A stretch of DNA of 30,443 nt from JBOGEB01 sp050743125 (GCA_050743125.1 JBOGEB010000029.1:1-30443); one strand, 5' to 3'. Positions 6,619 through 14,322 are shown, counted from the stretch's first letter. Translations and numbers: made by a program. The notes: generated by a model from the sequence alone, not told the origin.

Positions 6619-7374
6619 CGCGGCGACGAGCCCCCCAGGGTCGTTCGTACAGAGCGCGTCAACCCCGGCGACCGCCAGACGCACGGCCTCGGCGGGATCG
6701 TCAACAACCCACACCATCACCGCCAGCCCCGAATCGCGCACCGCGGAGACCGTTTCCGCGTCGAGCGGCTGGGCGTCGAGGTGCGGGCAGAGCACGCTGG
6801 CTCCGAACTGGAGGGCGAACTCGCTTGCGGCGTCGACCCGGAGCCCTGGCCCATGGAGCAGGCCGGTCGGGACGCCCACCAGGCTCGCTGCCAGGGCCTG
6901 CACCGTCAGCGGATTGAACGAACTCGTCATAAGCGGGCGCTGCCCGATAACAGTGCGCAAAAGGTCGGTAAGCAGACCGACGATCTGCTGTTCCTCGTCG
7001 TAGTCGGGCTCCCCAGGCAGGTTTTTGACCTCGACATTCACACCCAGCCCGGGCGGCAGCCGCTCGAGTATCTCGTCGAGTGCCCACACCCCCCGCTCAG
7101 CGAGTGCGGTCACGTCGAGTTCGACAAGTGGTACGCCATCCCAGGTACGGGGGTCGTGGTGGACGACGAGCGTCCCGTCCCGACCACGGCGGAGATCTAG
7201 CTCGACCCACTCAGCGCCCGCCACGGCCGCCGCTGCGAACGAGGCTGGGGTGTTCTCGGGAGCACAAGAAGGTGCACCGCGATGGCCCATAACAACTGGA
7301 TTTACATGGACGTCAATATCGATGCCCGTAAAGGGGGAGCGCCTCCCCGTACCCCGGTCAATCCGCTTCCGCAT
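6604..7374 (-). CDS. Glycerophosphodiester phosphodiesterase family protein
   Basis: The product has 256 residues from the ATG at 7374, preceded by AAAGGGGA. The GDPD TIM-barrel motifs are present: GHRGAPSCAPENTPASF (residues 30-46) with the catalytic His-Arg and Glu-Asn, VELDLRRGRDGTLVVHHDP with the metal-binding Glu-x-Asp and second His, and NVEVKN further on. A late VMVWVVDDP then LCTNDP matches the family's W-T-V-N and T-N-x-P ending. Such enzymes hydrolyse deacylated phospholipids to glycerol 3-phosphate and an alcohol. There is no signal peptide, so the protein is probably cytoplasmic. It converges with the lipid kinase gene, and both could act in lipid turnover, though they are not one operon. 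Upstream, 262 bp shared with whiB hold divergent promoters. Confidence 0.9.
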   Translation of the reverse strand: MRKRIDRGTGRRSPFTGIDIDVHVNPVVMGHRGAPSCAPENTPASFAAAAVAGAEWVELDLRRGRDGTLVVHHDPRTWDGVPLVELDVTALAERGVWALDEILERLPPGLGVNVEVKNLPGEPDYDEEQQIVGLLTDLLRTVIGQRPLMTSSFNPLTVQALAASLVGVPTGLLHGPGLRVDAASEFALQFGASVLCPHLDAQPLDAETVSAVRDSGLAVMVWVVDDPAEAVRLAVAGVDALCTNDPGGLVAALRDH

Positions 7375-7636
7375 GCTGAAAAATCCCCTTTACAGGCTAG
7401 GCAGATGGGCGTAGGGTGACCAAGCACGTTCAAGCCGGTCTCGTGACAACCTCACAAGGGTTGCAGTCGCACAGCCGGCGTAGAGTCATACTGCGCCCCG
7501 CGCGAGGCTTTGCCCCCGCCTCCGCTGCCGGCGAGAACGGAGCATGGAGAGAAGCCCATCCCTCTTCTCCTTTCTCCAACCCTTCCCTACATCCCCTGTA
7601 ACCACATCCCCAGGCAAACGGAAAGCGAGCCCTGAC

Positions 7637-7888
7637 ATGGACTGGCGCCATAAAGCTGCGTGTCTGGACGAGGACCCTGAGCTCTTCTTCCCCATCGGGA
7701 CTACCGGCCCTGCTTTGGATCAGGTTGAGCGGGCCAAGGCAGTGTGTCGGCGTTGTGAAGTTAGCCCGCACTGCCTCGAGTGGGCTCTGGACACAAACCA
7801 GGACGCTGGCGTGTGGGGCGGCATGAGCGAAGACGAACGGCGCACGCTTCGCCGCAGTCGTCAACGTCGCCGCCGTATCGCGAGCTGA
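7637..7888 (+). CDS. WhiB-family iron-sulfur transcription regulator (WhiB1-like)
   Basis: The 83-residue protein starts at the ATG at 7637 (MDWRHKAACLDEDPELFFPI), the usual WhiB1-type start; the frame extends upstream but without family sequence. Four cysteines fit the cluster ligands: Cys9, Cys37, Cys40 and Cys46 (VCRRCEVSPHC). The GVWGG turn and a basic Arg-rich tail (RRSRQRRRRIAS) follow, used for sigma-factor contact and DNA binding in the family. WhiB1 proteins carry a [4Fe-4S] cluster sensitive to nitric oxide and bind region 4 of the principal sigma factor. The family is confined essentially to Actinobacteria and their phages, which supports the taxonomic call. A hairpin 13 bp downstream is the likely terminator. 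Confidence 0.94.
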   Translation: MDWRHKAACLDEDPELFFPIGTTGPALDQVERAKAVCRRCEVSPHCLEWALDTNQDAGVWGGMSEDERRTLRRSRQRRRRIAS

Positions 7889-7901
7889 CAAGACACCCCT
7901 A

Positions 7902-7931
7902 GCACGCCGAATCCTCTAAGGTTCGGCGTGC
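7902..7931 (+). terminator. Terminator hairpin after whiB
   Basis: A perfect 10-bp stem (GCACGCCGAA and its complement) with a 10-nt loop begins 13 bp after the whiB stop and is followed by ATGATTCTTT, a weakly T-rich run. It is a plausible intrinsic terminator for whiB. Confidence 0.65.
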
Positions 7932-7958
7932 ATGATTCTTTGCAGGTTCTCGGACGCC

Positions 7959-8006
7959 GCACGGTGCAGGATTAGACCAGGATACTGGTCTAATCCTGCA
8001 CCGTGC
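7959..8006. repeat. Perfect 21-bp inverted repeat between convergent genes
   Basis: Arms 7959-7979 and 7986-8006 are perfectly complementary over 21 bp, with the 6-nt loop GGATAC. The structure sits between whiB (plus strand) and the pdtaS-like gene (minus strand). It starts 27 bp past the whiB terminator and ends 58 bp past the kinase stop. Parts of each arm are themselves nearly palindromic (GCACGGTGC). It could terminate the kinase transcript, act as a bidirectional terminator or be an insertion relic. Confidence 0.85.
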
Positions 8007-8064
8007 ACGACCGGCCCAGCCGCCCTGCAGCAGACGGACGCGGTTGTTATGTCGCTCCATGGTC

Positions 8065-9552
8065 TTAAGAGAGCGGGATCACACACTCAATACTCGTACC
8101 CCGCCTGACTTCTAGGGCGTTGAGAGTACCCCCGAGTTCGCTATCGACGAGTGTTCGAGCGATCTGCAGGCCAAGGTTGCCGATTCCCTCAAGGCTCTGT
8201 CCCTTCGGCAAGCCGATGCCGTTGTCGCTTACCACTACCCGTAGGGTTGCCGGCCCGCGCTCGAACGTGACCGTGACCCTGCCGGGACCGGTCAGCGCAA
8301 CCCCGAGCGGGAATGCATGCTCGACGCAGTTCTGCAGAAGCTCCGTGAGAACGAGCGCAAGCGGTGTGGCGACCTCCGCCTGCAGGTCGCCAGGGCTGCC
8401 GTCTATCTCGAACGAGACCGGCGTATCCGGGTTGAGGATCCCGTCGCCGAACATGTCGATGATGCGGGCCGTCACTTTGTCGAAGCTCACGCGCTGACGG
8501 GAATTCTGGCTGAGCGTCTCGTGCACCAGCGCGATAGACGAAATCCGACGAACGCTCTCGGCTAGTGCCTCCCGGGCTTCCGTGGATCGAAGCCGCCGGC
8601 CCTGCAGCCGTAGGAGGGAGGCCACCGTCTGGAGGTTGTTCTTCACCCGGTGATGGATCTCACGGATCGTCGCGTCCTTGAGCCGCAGAGCGCGCTCGTG
8701 TTGGCGGAGTTCGGTGATCTCACGGACCAGGACGAGACCGCCGATCACCTGGCCACTGCCGATCAGCGGCAGAAGCCGGCGAAGCACTACGGCGCCGCCC
8801 CGCTCGACCTCACTCACCGTGGGGACGCCCTCGATCAGCGCCTCGATCAGCTCATCGCTGGCCAGGTCGAACTCATCGACATGCTGGCCGATCACGTGGT
8901 CGAGGCTGCCGAGCCGACGGTAGGCCGAGATCGTGTTTGGCGAGGCGTAGGTCACCACGCCCCGCGAATCGAGACGCATGATCCCGTCGCCGACACGCGG
9001 AGACAGTGCGCGCGCCTCAGCGGTCTCGCCACGATATGGGAAAGTGCCCTCGACGAGCATCTGCGCGAACTCGCCCGCCGACTGCAGGTAGGTGAGGTCC
9101 GTCTCGGACGGTGAGCGCGCATTCGCGACGTTGGCCTCCCTCGTCACGACAGCGATGATCTCGCCGCGCCCGTCCTCGATGACGAGACCCCCTACATAGC
9201 GCACGGGGATCGCCTCCTCGCGCACCGGCACGCCGGTCGACCAGTCCGGGTCGGTATCCCTGATCACCCGTCCCTCGGCGAACGCGCGTCCCACCATCGG
9301 CCGGTCGGTGGTCGGGAACACCTGCCCGACGAGGTCCTCCGTGTAAATCGTCTGCGCGGTGTACGGGCGTATCTGGCCCACGCAAAGATACGCGGGTGTG
9401 CCATCTGGCATCTGGTGCCGGACGAACAAAAGCAGATCGGCGAACGACAGGTCCGCGAGGATCTGCCACTCGGCGAGGAGCATCTGCAGATGGTCGATGA
9501 CTGCCTCGTCGAGCTGGCAGCGGTCCGCGAGAAGATCGGAAAGCACAGACAT
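8065..9552 (-). CDS. pdtaS: PdtaS-type sensor histidine kinase
   Basis: The 495-residue product resembles mycobacterial PdtaS (Rv3220c) along its length. The start is set at the ATG at 9552 (MSVLSDLLAD), which aligns with that family's first residues; 54 upstream codons are open but look non-coding. Residues about 1-175 form the GAF domain (DHLQMLLAEWQILADLSFAD). A PAS domain follows near 185-290 (GDGIMRLDSRGVVTYASPNT). Next is a HisKA_2 domain with the H-box REIHHRVKNNLQTVASLLRL around residue 300, then a HATPase_c domain with N-box TELLQNCVEHAF and G-box DNGIGLP. No membrane segments are seen, so the protein is cytosolic. In the family, the kinase phosphorylates PdtaR, an ANTAR response regulator acting in antitermination. 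No pdtaR is in this window. Confidence 0.92.
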   Translation of the reverse strand: MSVLSDLLADRCQLDEAVIDHLQMLLAEWQILADLSFADLLLFVRHQMPDGTPAYLCVGQIRPYTAQTIYTEDLVGQVFPTTDRPMVGRAFAEGRVIRDTDPDWSTGVPVREEAIPVRYVGGLVIEDGRGEIIAVVTREANVANARSPSETDLTYLQSAGEFAQMLVEGTFPYRGETAEARALSPRVGDGIMRLDSRGVVTYASPNTISAYRRLGSLDHVIGQHVDEFDLASDELIEALIEGVPTVSEVERGGAVVLRRLLPLIGSGQVIGGLVLVREITELRQHERALRLKDATIREIHHRVKNNLQTVASLLRLQGRRLRSTEAREALAESVRRISSIALVHETLSQNSRQRVSFDKVTARIIDMFGDGILNPDTPVSFEIDGSPGDLQAEVATPLALVLTELLQNCVEHAFPLGVALTGPGRVTVTFERGPATLRVVVSDNGIGLPKGQSLEGIGNLGLQIARTLVDSELGGTLNALEVRRGTSIECVIPLS

Positions 9553-9747
9553 CCCACGGTCATCGTACGACGGGACCGTTGCTTCAGTGGTCAACGAGGT
9601 AGTTCCTGCACCGAGGCTGCGATCTGCACCTGCGTCAGCTAGTGAAGCGGCGCCGAGGATTCGGCGTTCCTGCGTAGGTTTGCAGGAAACACTCTGAAAC
9701 TGGAATAGAAGCAACGGAGCGACATCGGGCGTAGGACGCGCGGGCGA

Positions 9748-10053
9748 CTAACGCCCCAGAAACTTCTCCAGACCCTTGATCGGGCCGACCTCCCGGATGC
9801 GCTCGAAGGCACGAGCCTCTATGCGCTTGACCTCGGGAATCGTCATGCCCATGCGGTTCGCGACCTCGCCCGGTTTGTGGGGATTGCCATCGACGAGACC
9901 CATCCGCAGCTCAAGCACCCGGCGCTCGACGTCGGGTAGCCGACGCAGCACACCGGACAGCTTGTCCCGCAACGCCTTTAGCGCCGCGTCGGCCTCGCGA
10001 TCGCGGCGCTGTTGATAGTCCGAGCGGGACCGACGCTCAGGGTGGTCGGGCAT
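9748..10053 (-). CDS. Stand-alone sigma-70 region 4 (RpoD-like helix-turn-helix) protein
   Basis: The 101-residue protein has a charged N-terminus (PERRSRSDYQQRRDREADAA) followed by a complete region 4. LPDVERRVLELRMGLVDGNP matches the RpoD pattern L-x-x-R-E-x-x-V-I-x-L-R-x-G-L-x-D-G. GEVANRMGMTIPEVKRIEA is the helix-turn-helix, and RAFERIREVGPIKGLEKFLG closes the domain. Regions 1 to 3 are absent, so it cannot open promoters as a normal sigma factor. It might bind -35 elements or sigma-binding regulators, or compete with the principal sigma. It lies 195 bp upstream of the pdtaS-like gene on the same strand. An IS remnant starts 32 bp beyond its start codon, so its own promoter may be altered. 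Confidence 0.8.
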   Translation of the reverse strand: MPDHPERRSRSDYQQRRDREADAALKALRDKLSGVLRRLPDVERRVLELRMGLVDGNPHKPGEVANRMGMTIPEVKRIEARAFERIREVGPIKGLEKFLGR

Positions 10054-10084
10054 TGATCGGCAATGCTACACGCGCACTCTCGGC

Positions 10085-10912
10085 ATGCCATGGGAAACGG
10101 TCGCCGACCGCGCCCTCTCTGCCGAGCTGGAGAGCCGCGTCCGGCGCTCTACGTCGCCGTATCGAGATGTGATCCGAGCCAAAATCGTGCTGCTGGCCGC
10201 CCAAGGGCTGCGCAACGACGAGATTGCCGCACGGCTGGACACCCGCCGTGAGCTTGTGTCCAAGTGGCGCAAGTGTTTCTTCGAGCAGGGACTGGGCGGT
10301 CTGGCCGACGCCCCTGACGTCGTCGCCGTCAAGGCGCTGACCTGCGGGCTGCCCGCTGCGTTGGGGGTGCGTTGTCACGACCGCACGTGCCCGACATTCG
10401 CGACGAGGCGATCCGCTGCAGGGTGGTCGCCGACATCGGCGGCACGACCATCTGGCGGTGGCCCTCAGACGACGTGGTCCGCCCGTGTGCCCACCGCAGC
10501 CCGGTCTTCCCCCGCGATCCTGACTTCCCCGCCAAGGCCGACCGCGTGCTCGACTTGTACCAGCGGACGCACGACCGCCGCGCGTTGTGCAACGAGAAGA
10601 CCTTCGTCCAGGCGCGCTGCCGCTGCCACCCCCACCCTGCCGCCGCCCGCGCGATGCGCGTCGAGCACGAATACGACCGCAGGGCCTGGCTGGCCGCCTG
10701 GGACGTCCACCACGCCCGCGTCCTCGCCCGTTGCGAGGCCCGCCGCCGGCACCGTCCCGTTCGACCGCCTCGCCCTAACGAACAGACCGCCAAGCCCCTC
10801 GAGTGGAAGCTCACCCGCTCCGACCTCGATCAGCTCCTCAAACGCCTGGCCGGCAATCCGACCTCGTCCCGCCGCCTGGCCCAAACACGCGACCGAGCTT
10901 CCGATCCAGAGC
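10085..10912 (+). pseudogene. IS630-family transposase, frameshifted and internally deleted
   Basis: The first 85 codons (from 10085) carry an intact N-terminal helix-turn-helix: SPYRDVIRAKIVLLAAQGLR, then NDEIAARLDTRRELVSKWRK. From about 10372 the homology moves to another frame: ISRTTIWRW-like GGTTIWRWPSDD, then VFPRDPDFPAKADRVLDLYQ. The ADEKTSIQARRR-like block is reduced to LCNEKTFVQARCR, so the segment around the first catalytic Asp is missing. RVEHEYDRRAWLAAWDVHHA follows, then a jump to the C-terminal EWKLTRSDLDQLLKRLAGNP. The region with the later acidic residues is deleted. The product cannot be active. The right end abuts a MITE-like element at 10914. Confidence 0.8.
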
Positions 10913-10913
10913 T

Positions 10914-11095
10914 CTTAGTACCCCGCGGCATAAATACGCTGGCATTCGAGCGACCCTGCATCCACGCTCGCCGCGTTGCGCCTCGCTTCCACATTTGTCG
11001 CCCCTCCGGGTATGCGCGCTCGGCGCGCCTTGCGAGCGCGGCGCAGGACCGCTCTCGGTGCGTCACCGTAACGCAGCGCCCGGCGGAGTACTTAG
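10914..11095. mobile_element. MITE-like element family 1, copy 2 (182 bp)
   Basis: This copy matches 3640-3820 over its whole length with few differences. Its termini read CTTAGTACCCCGC and GCGGAGTACTTAG, giving inverted repeats that agree at 11 of 13 positions, better than in copy 1. Its left end follows directly on the broken IS630 gene and its right end is followed by a fragment of the second MITE-like family, so the region is a nested pile of mobile DNA. No coding capacity for transposition. Confidence 0.75.
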
Positions 11096-11099
11096 CCAG

Positions 11100-11166
11100 C
11101 GCGTACCGCCGTTACGCGAGGCGGCCTCGCGCCTCGCGTGCAGGAAGCTTCTCGTCGGACCACTAG
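11100..11166. mobile_element. Partial MITE-like family 2 end upstream of unknown gene
   Basis: The stretch ends TCGGACCACTAG (11155-11166), the same terminal sequence as family 2 elements at 15237-15246. It shares GCGAGG...GCGTGCAG...GGACCACTA pieces with the reverse complement of 15369-15440. It is probably a deleted copy of the element or of a sister subtype. The end lies five bases before the start codon of the gene at 11172. Confidence 0.5.
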
Positions 11167-11171
11167 CATCC

Positions 11172-12209
11172 ATGTGGATGCTCGACCTGCAGCTGCTGGT
11201 GGATTCCGCCGATTCGGCGGCGCTCTTACGCGCCATCGACGGCCTGTGCGCCAGCCGCCAGTGGGACGCACTCAGCGACCTCGCGCGCCGCTGCCGCCGA
11301 GCAATGGACGTCGGCAAACAGCTATGGCCCATCGCGATGCACATCGACTACCGGCTCGCGCTCCAGGGCCCGCCGTCGCACGCCGCCGCAGTGCTGGAAC
11401 CGGGCGCGGCCCGGTTCGCGCTCGGGCCGCTCACCGAGGTCGCTGCAAGCAACCACGACTGGGCCGGTATCGCGCCGCACATCCGGGACCCGGCGTCAGC
11501 CGCCGCGGTCGCACAAGAGCGGGTGATCCGCGGGGAGGACCTCCGGGACGTGGTTGACGGACTCATCTCCGAGCTGCCGCTGCGGCTGGCGCATTGGGAG
11601 CCGAACTACGCCCTCCCCCACTACCGGGACCGCGAGGCGGCGTTCCCCCAACCGGAGGCGGCCGCGAAGAGCCTCGGCACGGCGCTTATCCGCCGGATGG
11701 AGCCGTCGTCGTCGCTGGACGAGGACCGGGGCGCGCAAGCACTCCGTGACCTGGTCGAGACGTGGGTCACGCAGTCCGCCGGTCGGGCGCGTGCGGTGAC
11801 CGTCGAAGGCGACGCGGAGGGTGCGCTCGGGCGGCTCTTGGCGGACACGGGCCGGGAGCCGGCCGCCGCGATCGTCGCGCTGGAGCCTGCCGATGCCCTC
11901 GCCATCCTCCAGTGGGCCGGCGCGAGCGGCGGCGCGTACGGCCGCCGCCGGGGCGGCGCAAGAGGCCGGTTCGCCACGTGGTGGGCAGCCGCCGCGCTCG
12001 CTGGCCTGGACTGGCCGGTCGAGCCGGATGTGCTCGGCGAAGCGATCGGTGAGCTGCTCTGGTACCGCTGGGCACTGTCTGGGCCCGAACCCGGCTGGGC
12101 ACTCCGCCTCGCCGTCACCGACCCGGTCGACGAGATGGGCTGGGCGATCGAGGCCACCGACCAGCGCACCGACGACCCGACTAGTGGTCCAAGCGGAAAG
12201 TTCCGTTGA
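11172..12209 (+). CDS. Conserved hypothetical alpha-helical protein, C-terminus altered by MITE
   Basis: The frame from the ATG at 11172 encodes 345 residues; the frame is open further upstream only through mobile DNA. The protein looks wholly helical, rich in Ala, Leu and Trp. It has runs such as QWDALSDLARRCRRAMDVGK, KQLWPIAMHIDYRLALQGPP and RFALGPLTEVAASNHDW. I have a sense of similar uncharacterised actinobacterial proteins but can give no family name or function. No signal peptide or membrane span is evident. The natural sequence seems to end near TDDPT: the last nine residues (SGPSGKFR region) and the TGA are supplied by the MITE-like element beginning at 12181. No ribosome-binding site is clear in the short space after the upstream element fragment. 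Confidence 0.7.
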   Translation: MWMLDLQLLVDSADSAALLRAIDGLCASRQWDALSDLARRCRRAMDVGKQLWPIAMHIDYRLALQGPPSHAAAVLEPGAARFALGPLTEVAASNHDWAGIAPHIRDPASAAAVAQERVIRGEDLRDVVDGLISELPLRLAHWEPNYALPHYRDREAAFPQPEAAAKSLGTALIRRMEPSSSLDEDRGAQALRDLVETWVTQSAGRARAVTVEGDAEGALGRLLADTGREPAAAIVALEPADALAILQWAGASGGAYGRRRGGARGRFATWWAAAALAGLDWPVEPDVLGEAIGELLWYRWALSGPEPGWALRLAVTDPVDEMGWAIEATDQRTDDPTSGPSGKFR

Positions 12210-12541
12210 CTGTGAGGGGGTCCGGAACCCCAGAGGGGACCCTGGGGACGCCCCCGATGGCTGTGAGGGGGTCCGGGGGGACGCCCCCGATGGCTGTGAG
12301 GGGGTCCAGGGGGACGCCCCCGATGGCTGTGAGGGGGTCCAGGGGGACGCCCCCGATGGCTGTGAGGGGGTCCGGGGGGACGCCCCCGATGGCTGTGAGG
12401 GTGCGGCTGGACCCGTCTCGCAAGGCGAAGCGCTCCGCGCGGGTCGCGCCGTGTGCTGGTTGTCCTCAAGCGATCCGCAACGCCGCGAGGTGCGGATGCT
12501 TTACGCACGAATGCCACGAGTTTTTCTGCGCGGACCGCTAG
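12181..12541. mobile_element. MITE-like element family 2, copy A (361 bp)
   Basis: The element has ends CTAGTGGTCC (12181-12190) and GGACCGCTAG (12532-12541), inverted repeats with one mismatch. The outer part TCCAAGCGGAAAGTTCC and the last 130 bp closely match copy B at 14997-15246. The size difference comes from the internal 33-bp tandem repeat (four full units here, two in copy B) and a longer degenerate first unit. There is no transposase gene. Both ends fall in CTAG, a sequence used as target by IS630-type transposases, so mobilisation by such an enzyme is plausible. It provides the stop of the preceding gene. Confidence 0.8.
12259..12390. repeat. 33-bp tandem repeat, four units, inside MITE copy A
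   Basis: Units begin at 12259, 12292, 12325 and 12358 (GGCTGTGAGGGGGTCC plus GGGGGACGCCCCCGAT-type sequence). They differ only at one or two positions. Each unit contains a GGGGG...CCCCC hairpin. A longer irregular unit precedes them and a partial one follows. Being multiples of three, the repeats are open in several frames and give false repetitive peptides. Confidence 0.9.
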
Positions 12542-12641
12542 CTGAGGCGGCCGGTACCGGCGCCGAGGGGGGCGATGTGCGCTTGCGGTCTTCCTTGCCG
12601 GACGTGCACATCCCTTACGAGTCGTATGCGACGATGTCACC

Positions 12642-13166
12642 GTGTTTCTCATCGCCCTCACGGTCGCCGCCGGGGTGGTGGTCGGGTGCCTGCGCGGAGG
12701 TCGCCTGAGCAACCTCGGTGAGATCCGGCTGCAGCGGCCGTTGCTCGTCGGGCTTGCCGTGGCCTCCCAGCTAGCGCTGGCGATGATCGGACCGAGCAGC
12801 GCCGCGAAGCCCCTCCTGCTCGTCGCGGCCAACGGGGCGCTGCTCGCGTTCACATGGGTGAACCGGCTGCTGCCGGGTACAGGGCTTCTGCTCCTGGGGT
12901 TCGCGCTCAACGCGGCCGTGATCACCGCGAACTCAGGGATGCCGGTTTCGCCGTCCGCGCTCCAGGCGATCGGAGAGCAGCCGGCAACGCTCGCACAGGG
13001 CAGGCACCGACTCCTCAATGCAGGCGGACGGCTCGCCGTGCTTGGGGATGTGCTGCCGGTGCCGGTGCTCCGCTCGGTCTACAGCGTCGGCGACATCGCT
13101 GTGGCCGCTGGCGCTGGCGTGCTCGTGGCGAACCTCATGCGTCCTCCGCGCCGCGTAGCCAGTTGA
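12642..13166 (+). CDS. DUF5317 membrane protein
   Basis: The product has 174 residues from the GTG at 12642. It is strongly hydrophobic with about five membrane segments: FLIALTVAAGVVVGCL at the start, LLVGLAVASQLALAMI, PLLLVAANGALLAFTWV, LLLLGFALNAAVITA and a final VGDIAVAAGAGVLVANLM. The pattern ALNAAVITANSGMPVSPSAL, then LGDVLPVP and YSVGDIAVAAG, is that of DUF5317, an uncharacterised family common in Actinobacteria and some Firmicutes. Function is unknown. The promoter region is the 100 bp after a MITE-like element. Its 3' end overlaps the convergent epimerase gene by 32 bp. Confidence 0.8.
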   Translation: MFLIALTVAAGVVVGCLRGGRLSNLGEIRLQRPLLVGLAVASQLALAMIGPSSAAKPLLLVAANGALLAFTWVNRLLPGTGLLLLGFALNAAVITANSGMPVSPSALQAIGEQPATLAQGRHRLLNAGGRLAVLGDVLPVPVLRSVYSVGDIAVAAGAGVLVANLMRPPRRVAS

Positions 13167-14088
13167 CCGTCGCCTCGAGCCCCTCACGCAACCCCGTCTG
13201 TGGCTCCCACTCCAGCTGCGCAGCCGCGAGCCGGGCGTCGAGCGCGATGTGGCGCAGCTCGCCAGGCCGCTCCTGGCGGTGCTGCGGGGCAGCGCCGTTG
13301 CCGGTCACGTCGGACAGCGCACGGAACAGCGCGTTCACGCTCGTTGCTATGCCAGTGCCGATATTGAAGCGCAGACCATCGCCACGCTCGAGCGCGAGCG
13401 TGAACGCCGTGACGACGTCGCCGACGTAGACGAAGTCCCGCGTCTGCTCGCCATCGCCGAAGATCGTGACCGGCTCGCCCCGGAGCAGGCGGCCGCCGAA
13501 GATCGACACGACCCCCGCCTCGCCGCTGGGGTCCTGGCGCGGACCGAACACGTTCGCCAGGGCAAGTGACGACCAGCGGAGGCCGTAGAGCGAGGCATAG
13601 GTGTGAAGGTACTCCTCGACCCCACGCTTGCTCGCGCCGTACGGGGAGTGCGGGTGACCGGGATAGGTCTCGTCGATCGGGAGCTCGGACGGGTCCGGCT
13701 CGCCGTAGATGCAGCCTCCGGAGGTCGTGAACACCACCTTGCCCACCCCGTGACGACGGCAGGCCTCCAGTAACCGGACGGTGCCGACGACGTTGACCAT
13801 CGCGTCACCGACCGGATCCGCGACGCTGCGCCGGACGTCGATCTGGGCGGCCAGATGGAACACGGCATCAGGACGCGCCTGGGCGAGCGCCCCCGCGAGA
13901 TCCTCTGAGGTGATGTCGAGCGCACGGATCTGTAGGCAGTCGCCGAATCGCAGCCGGGCAGGCTCCAGGTTGGCGAGCTTGCCAGTCGAGAAGTCATCGA
14001 CGACGGTGACCTCGTGACCGTCGTCAAGCAGCCTGTCCACGAGATGGGAGCCGATGAACCCGGCACCGCCGGTTACGAGTGCACGCAT
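13135..14088 (-). CDS. NAD-dependent epimerase/dehydratase, UDP-glucose 4-epimerase type
   Basis: This 317-residue extended short-chain dehydrogenase has the NAD-binding motif GGAGFIGSHLVDRL at residues 7-20. Its acidic VVDDFSTGKLANL loop is typical of GalE-like enzymes. FHLAAQIDVRRSVADP and the catalytic Y-x-x-x-K (SPYGASKRGVEEYL, about 148-160) follow, then NVFGPRQDP and FVYVGDVVTAF. The enzyme probably interconverts UDP-sugars (glucose/galactose or their uronic or acetamido forms) for cell-surface polymers; substrate specificity cannot be set from sequence alone. It lies just downstream of the sigma/anti-sigma pair on the same strand (9 bp from the anti-sigma stop), so it may be read from the same transcript. 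Confidence 0.9.
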   Translation of the reverse strand: MRALVTGGAGFIGSHLVDRLLDDGHEVTVVDDFSTGKLANLEPARLRFGDCLQIRALDITSEDLAGALAQARPDAVFHLAAQIDVRRSVADPVGDAMVNVVGTVRLLEACRRHGVGKVVFTTSGGCIYGEPDPSELPIDETYPGHPHSPYGASKRGVEEYLHTYASLYGLRWSSLALANVFGPRQDPSGEAGVVSIFGGRLLRGEPVTIFGDGEQTRDFVYVGDVVTAFTLALERGDGLRFNIGTGIATSVNALFRALSDVTGNGAAPQHRQERPGELRHIALDARLAAAQLEWEPQTGLREGLEATVNWLRGAEDA

Positions 14089-14097
14089 GCGGCGATG

Positions 14098-14322
14098 CTA
14101 CGCGTGGTCCAGGCGCATGATGATGCGGTCGAGCAGGCCGGAGGGGGCTGCGTCCCTACACTTCGAGGCGATGAGGGCGCGGAGCTTCCGCTGGAAGTCG
14201 GCCCGGTCGAGACAAGGAGAGCACTCGTCGAGGTGTGCCCGCACGATCGCCTCGAGGTCCTCGGGGCACTCGCCATCGAGGTAGCGGTCCAACCGCTCCA
14301 GGATCTCATCGCAGTCACTCAT
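14098..14322 (-). CDS. RsrA-like zinc-binding anti-sigma factor
   Basis: The 74-residue protein has the ZAS signature H-x3-C-x2-C (His30, Cys34, Cys37 in HLDECSPC). It also has Cys4 near the start and Cys55 later, resembling the layout of actinobacterial RsrA and RshA. In that family zinc and a reduced thiol pair hold the sigma factor inactive, and disulfide stress releases it. There is no membrane segment, so it is a cytosolic sensor. The ATG overlaps the sigma stop by four bases (ATGA), which supports coupled translation in a fixed ratio. The identity as partner of the adjacent sigma gene is very likely; the inducing signal is inferred from the family. Confidence 0.9.
   Translation of the reverse strand: MSDCDEILERLDRYLDGECPEDLEAIVRAHLDECSPCLDRADFQRKLRALIASKCRDAAPSGLLDRIIMRLDHA

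Noticed and set aside
9553..9714. N-terminal extension of the PdtaS-like kinase to 9714
   Set aside because: The PdtaS family starts at the MSVLSDLLAD position. The upstream codons have poor composition and fall in the gap to the neighbouring gene.
12259..12390. Regular 33-bp repeats suggestive of a CRISPR array
   Set aside because: The units are directly adjacent with no spacers and lie inside a MITE-like element, so this is a minisatellite.
12206..12541. Repetitive peptides such as MAVRGSGGTPP in MITE copy A
   Set aside because: The 33-bp unit is a multiple of three, so frames stay open by arithmetic. The repeat number differs in copy B and there is no ribosome-binding site.
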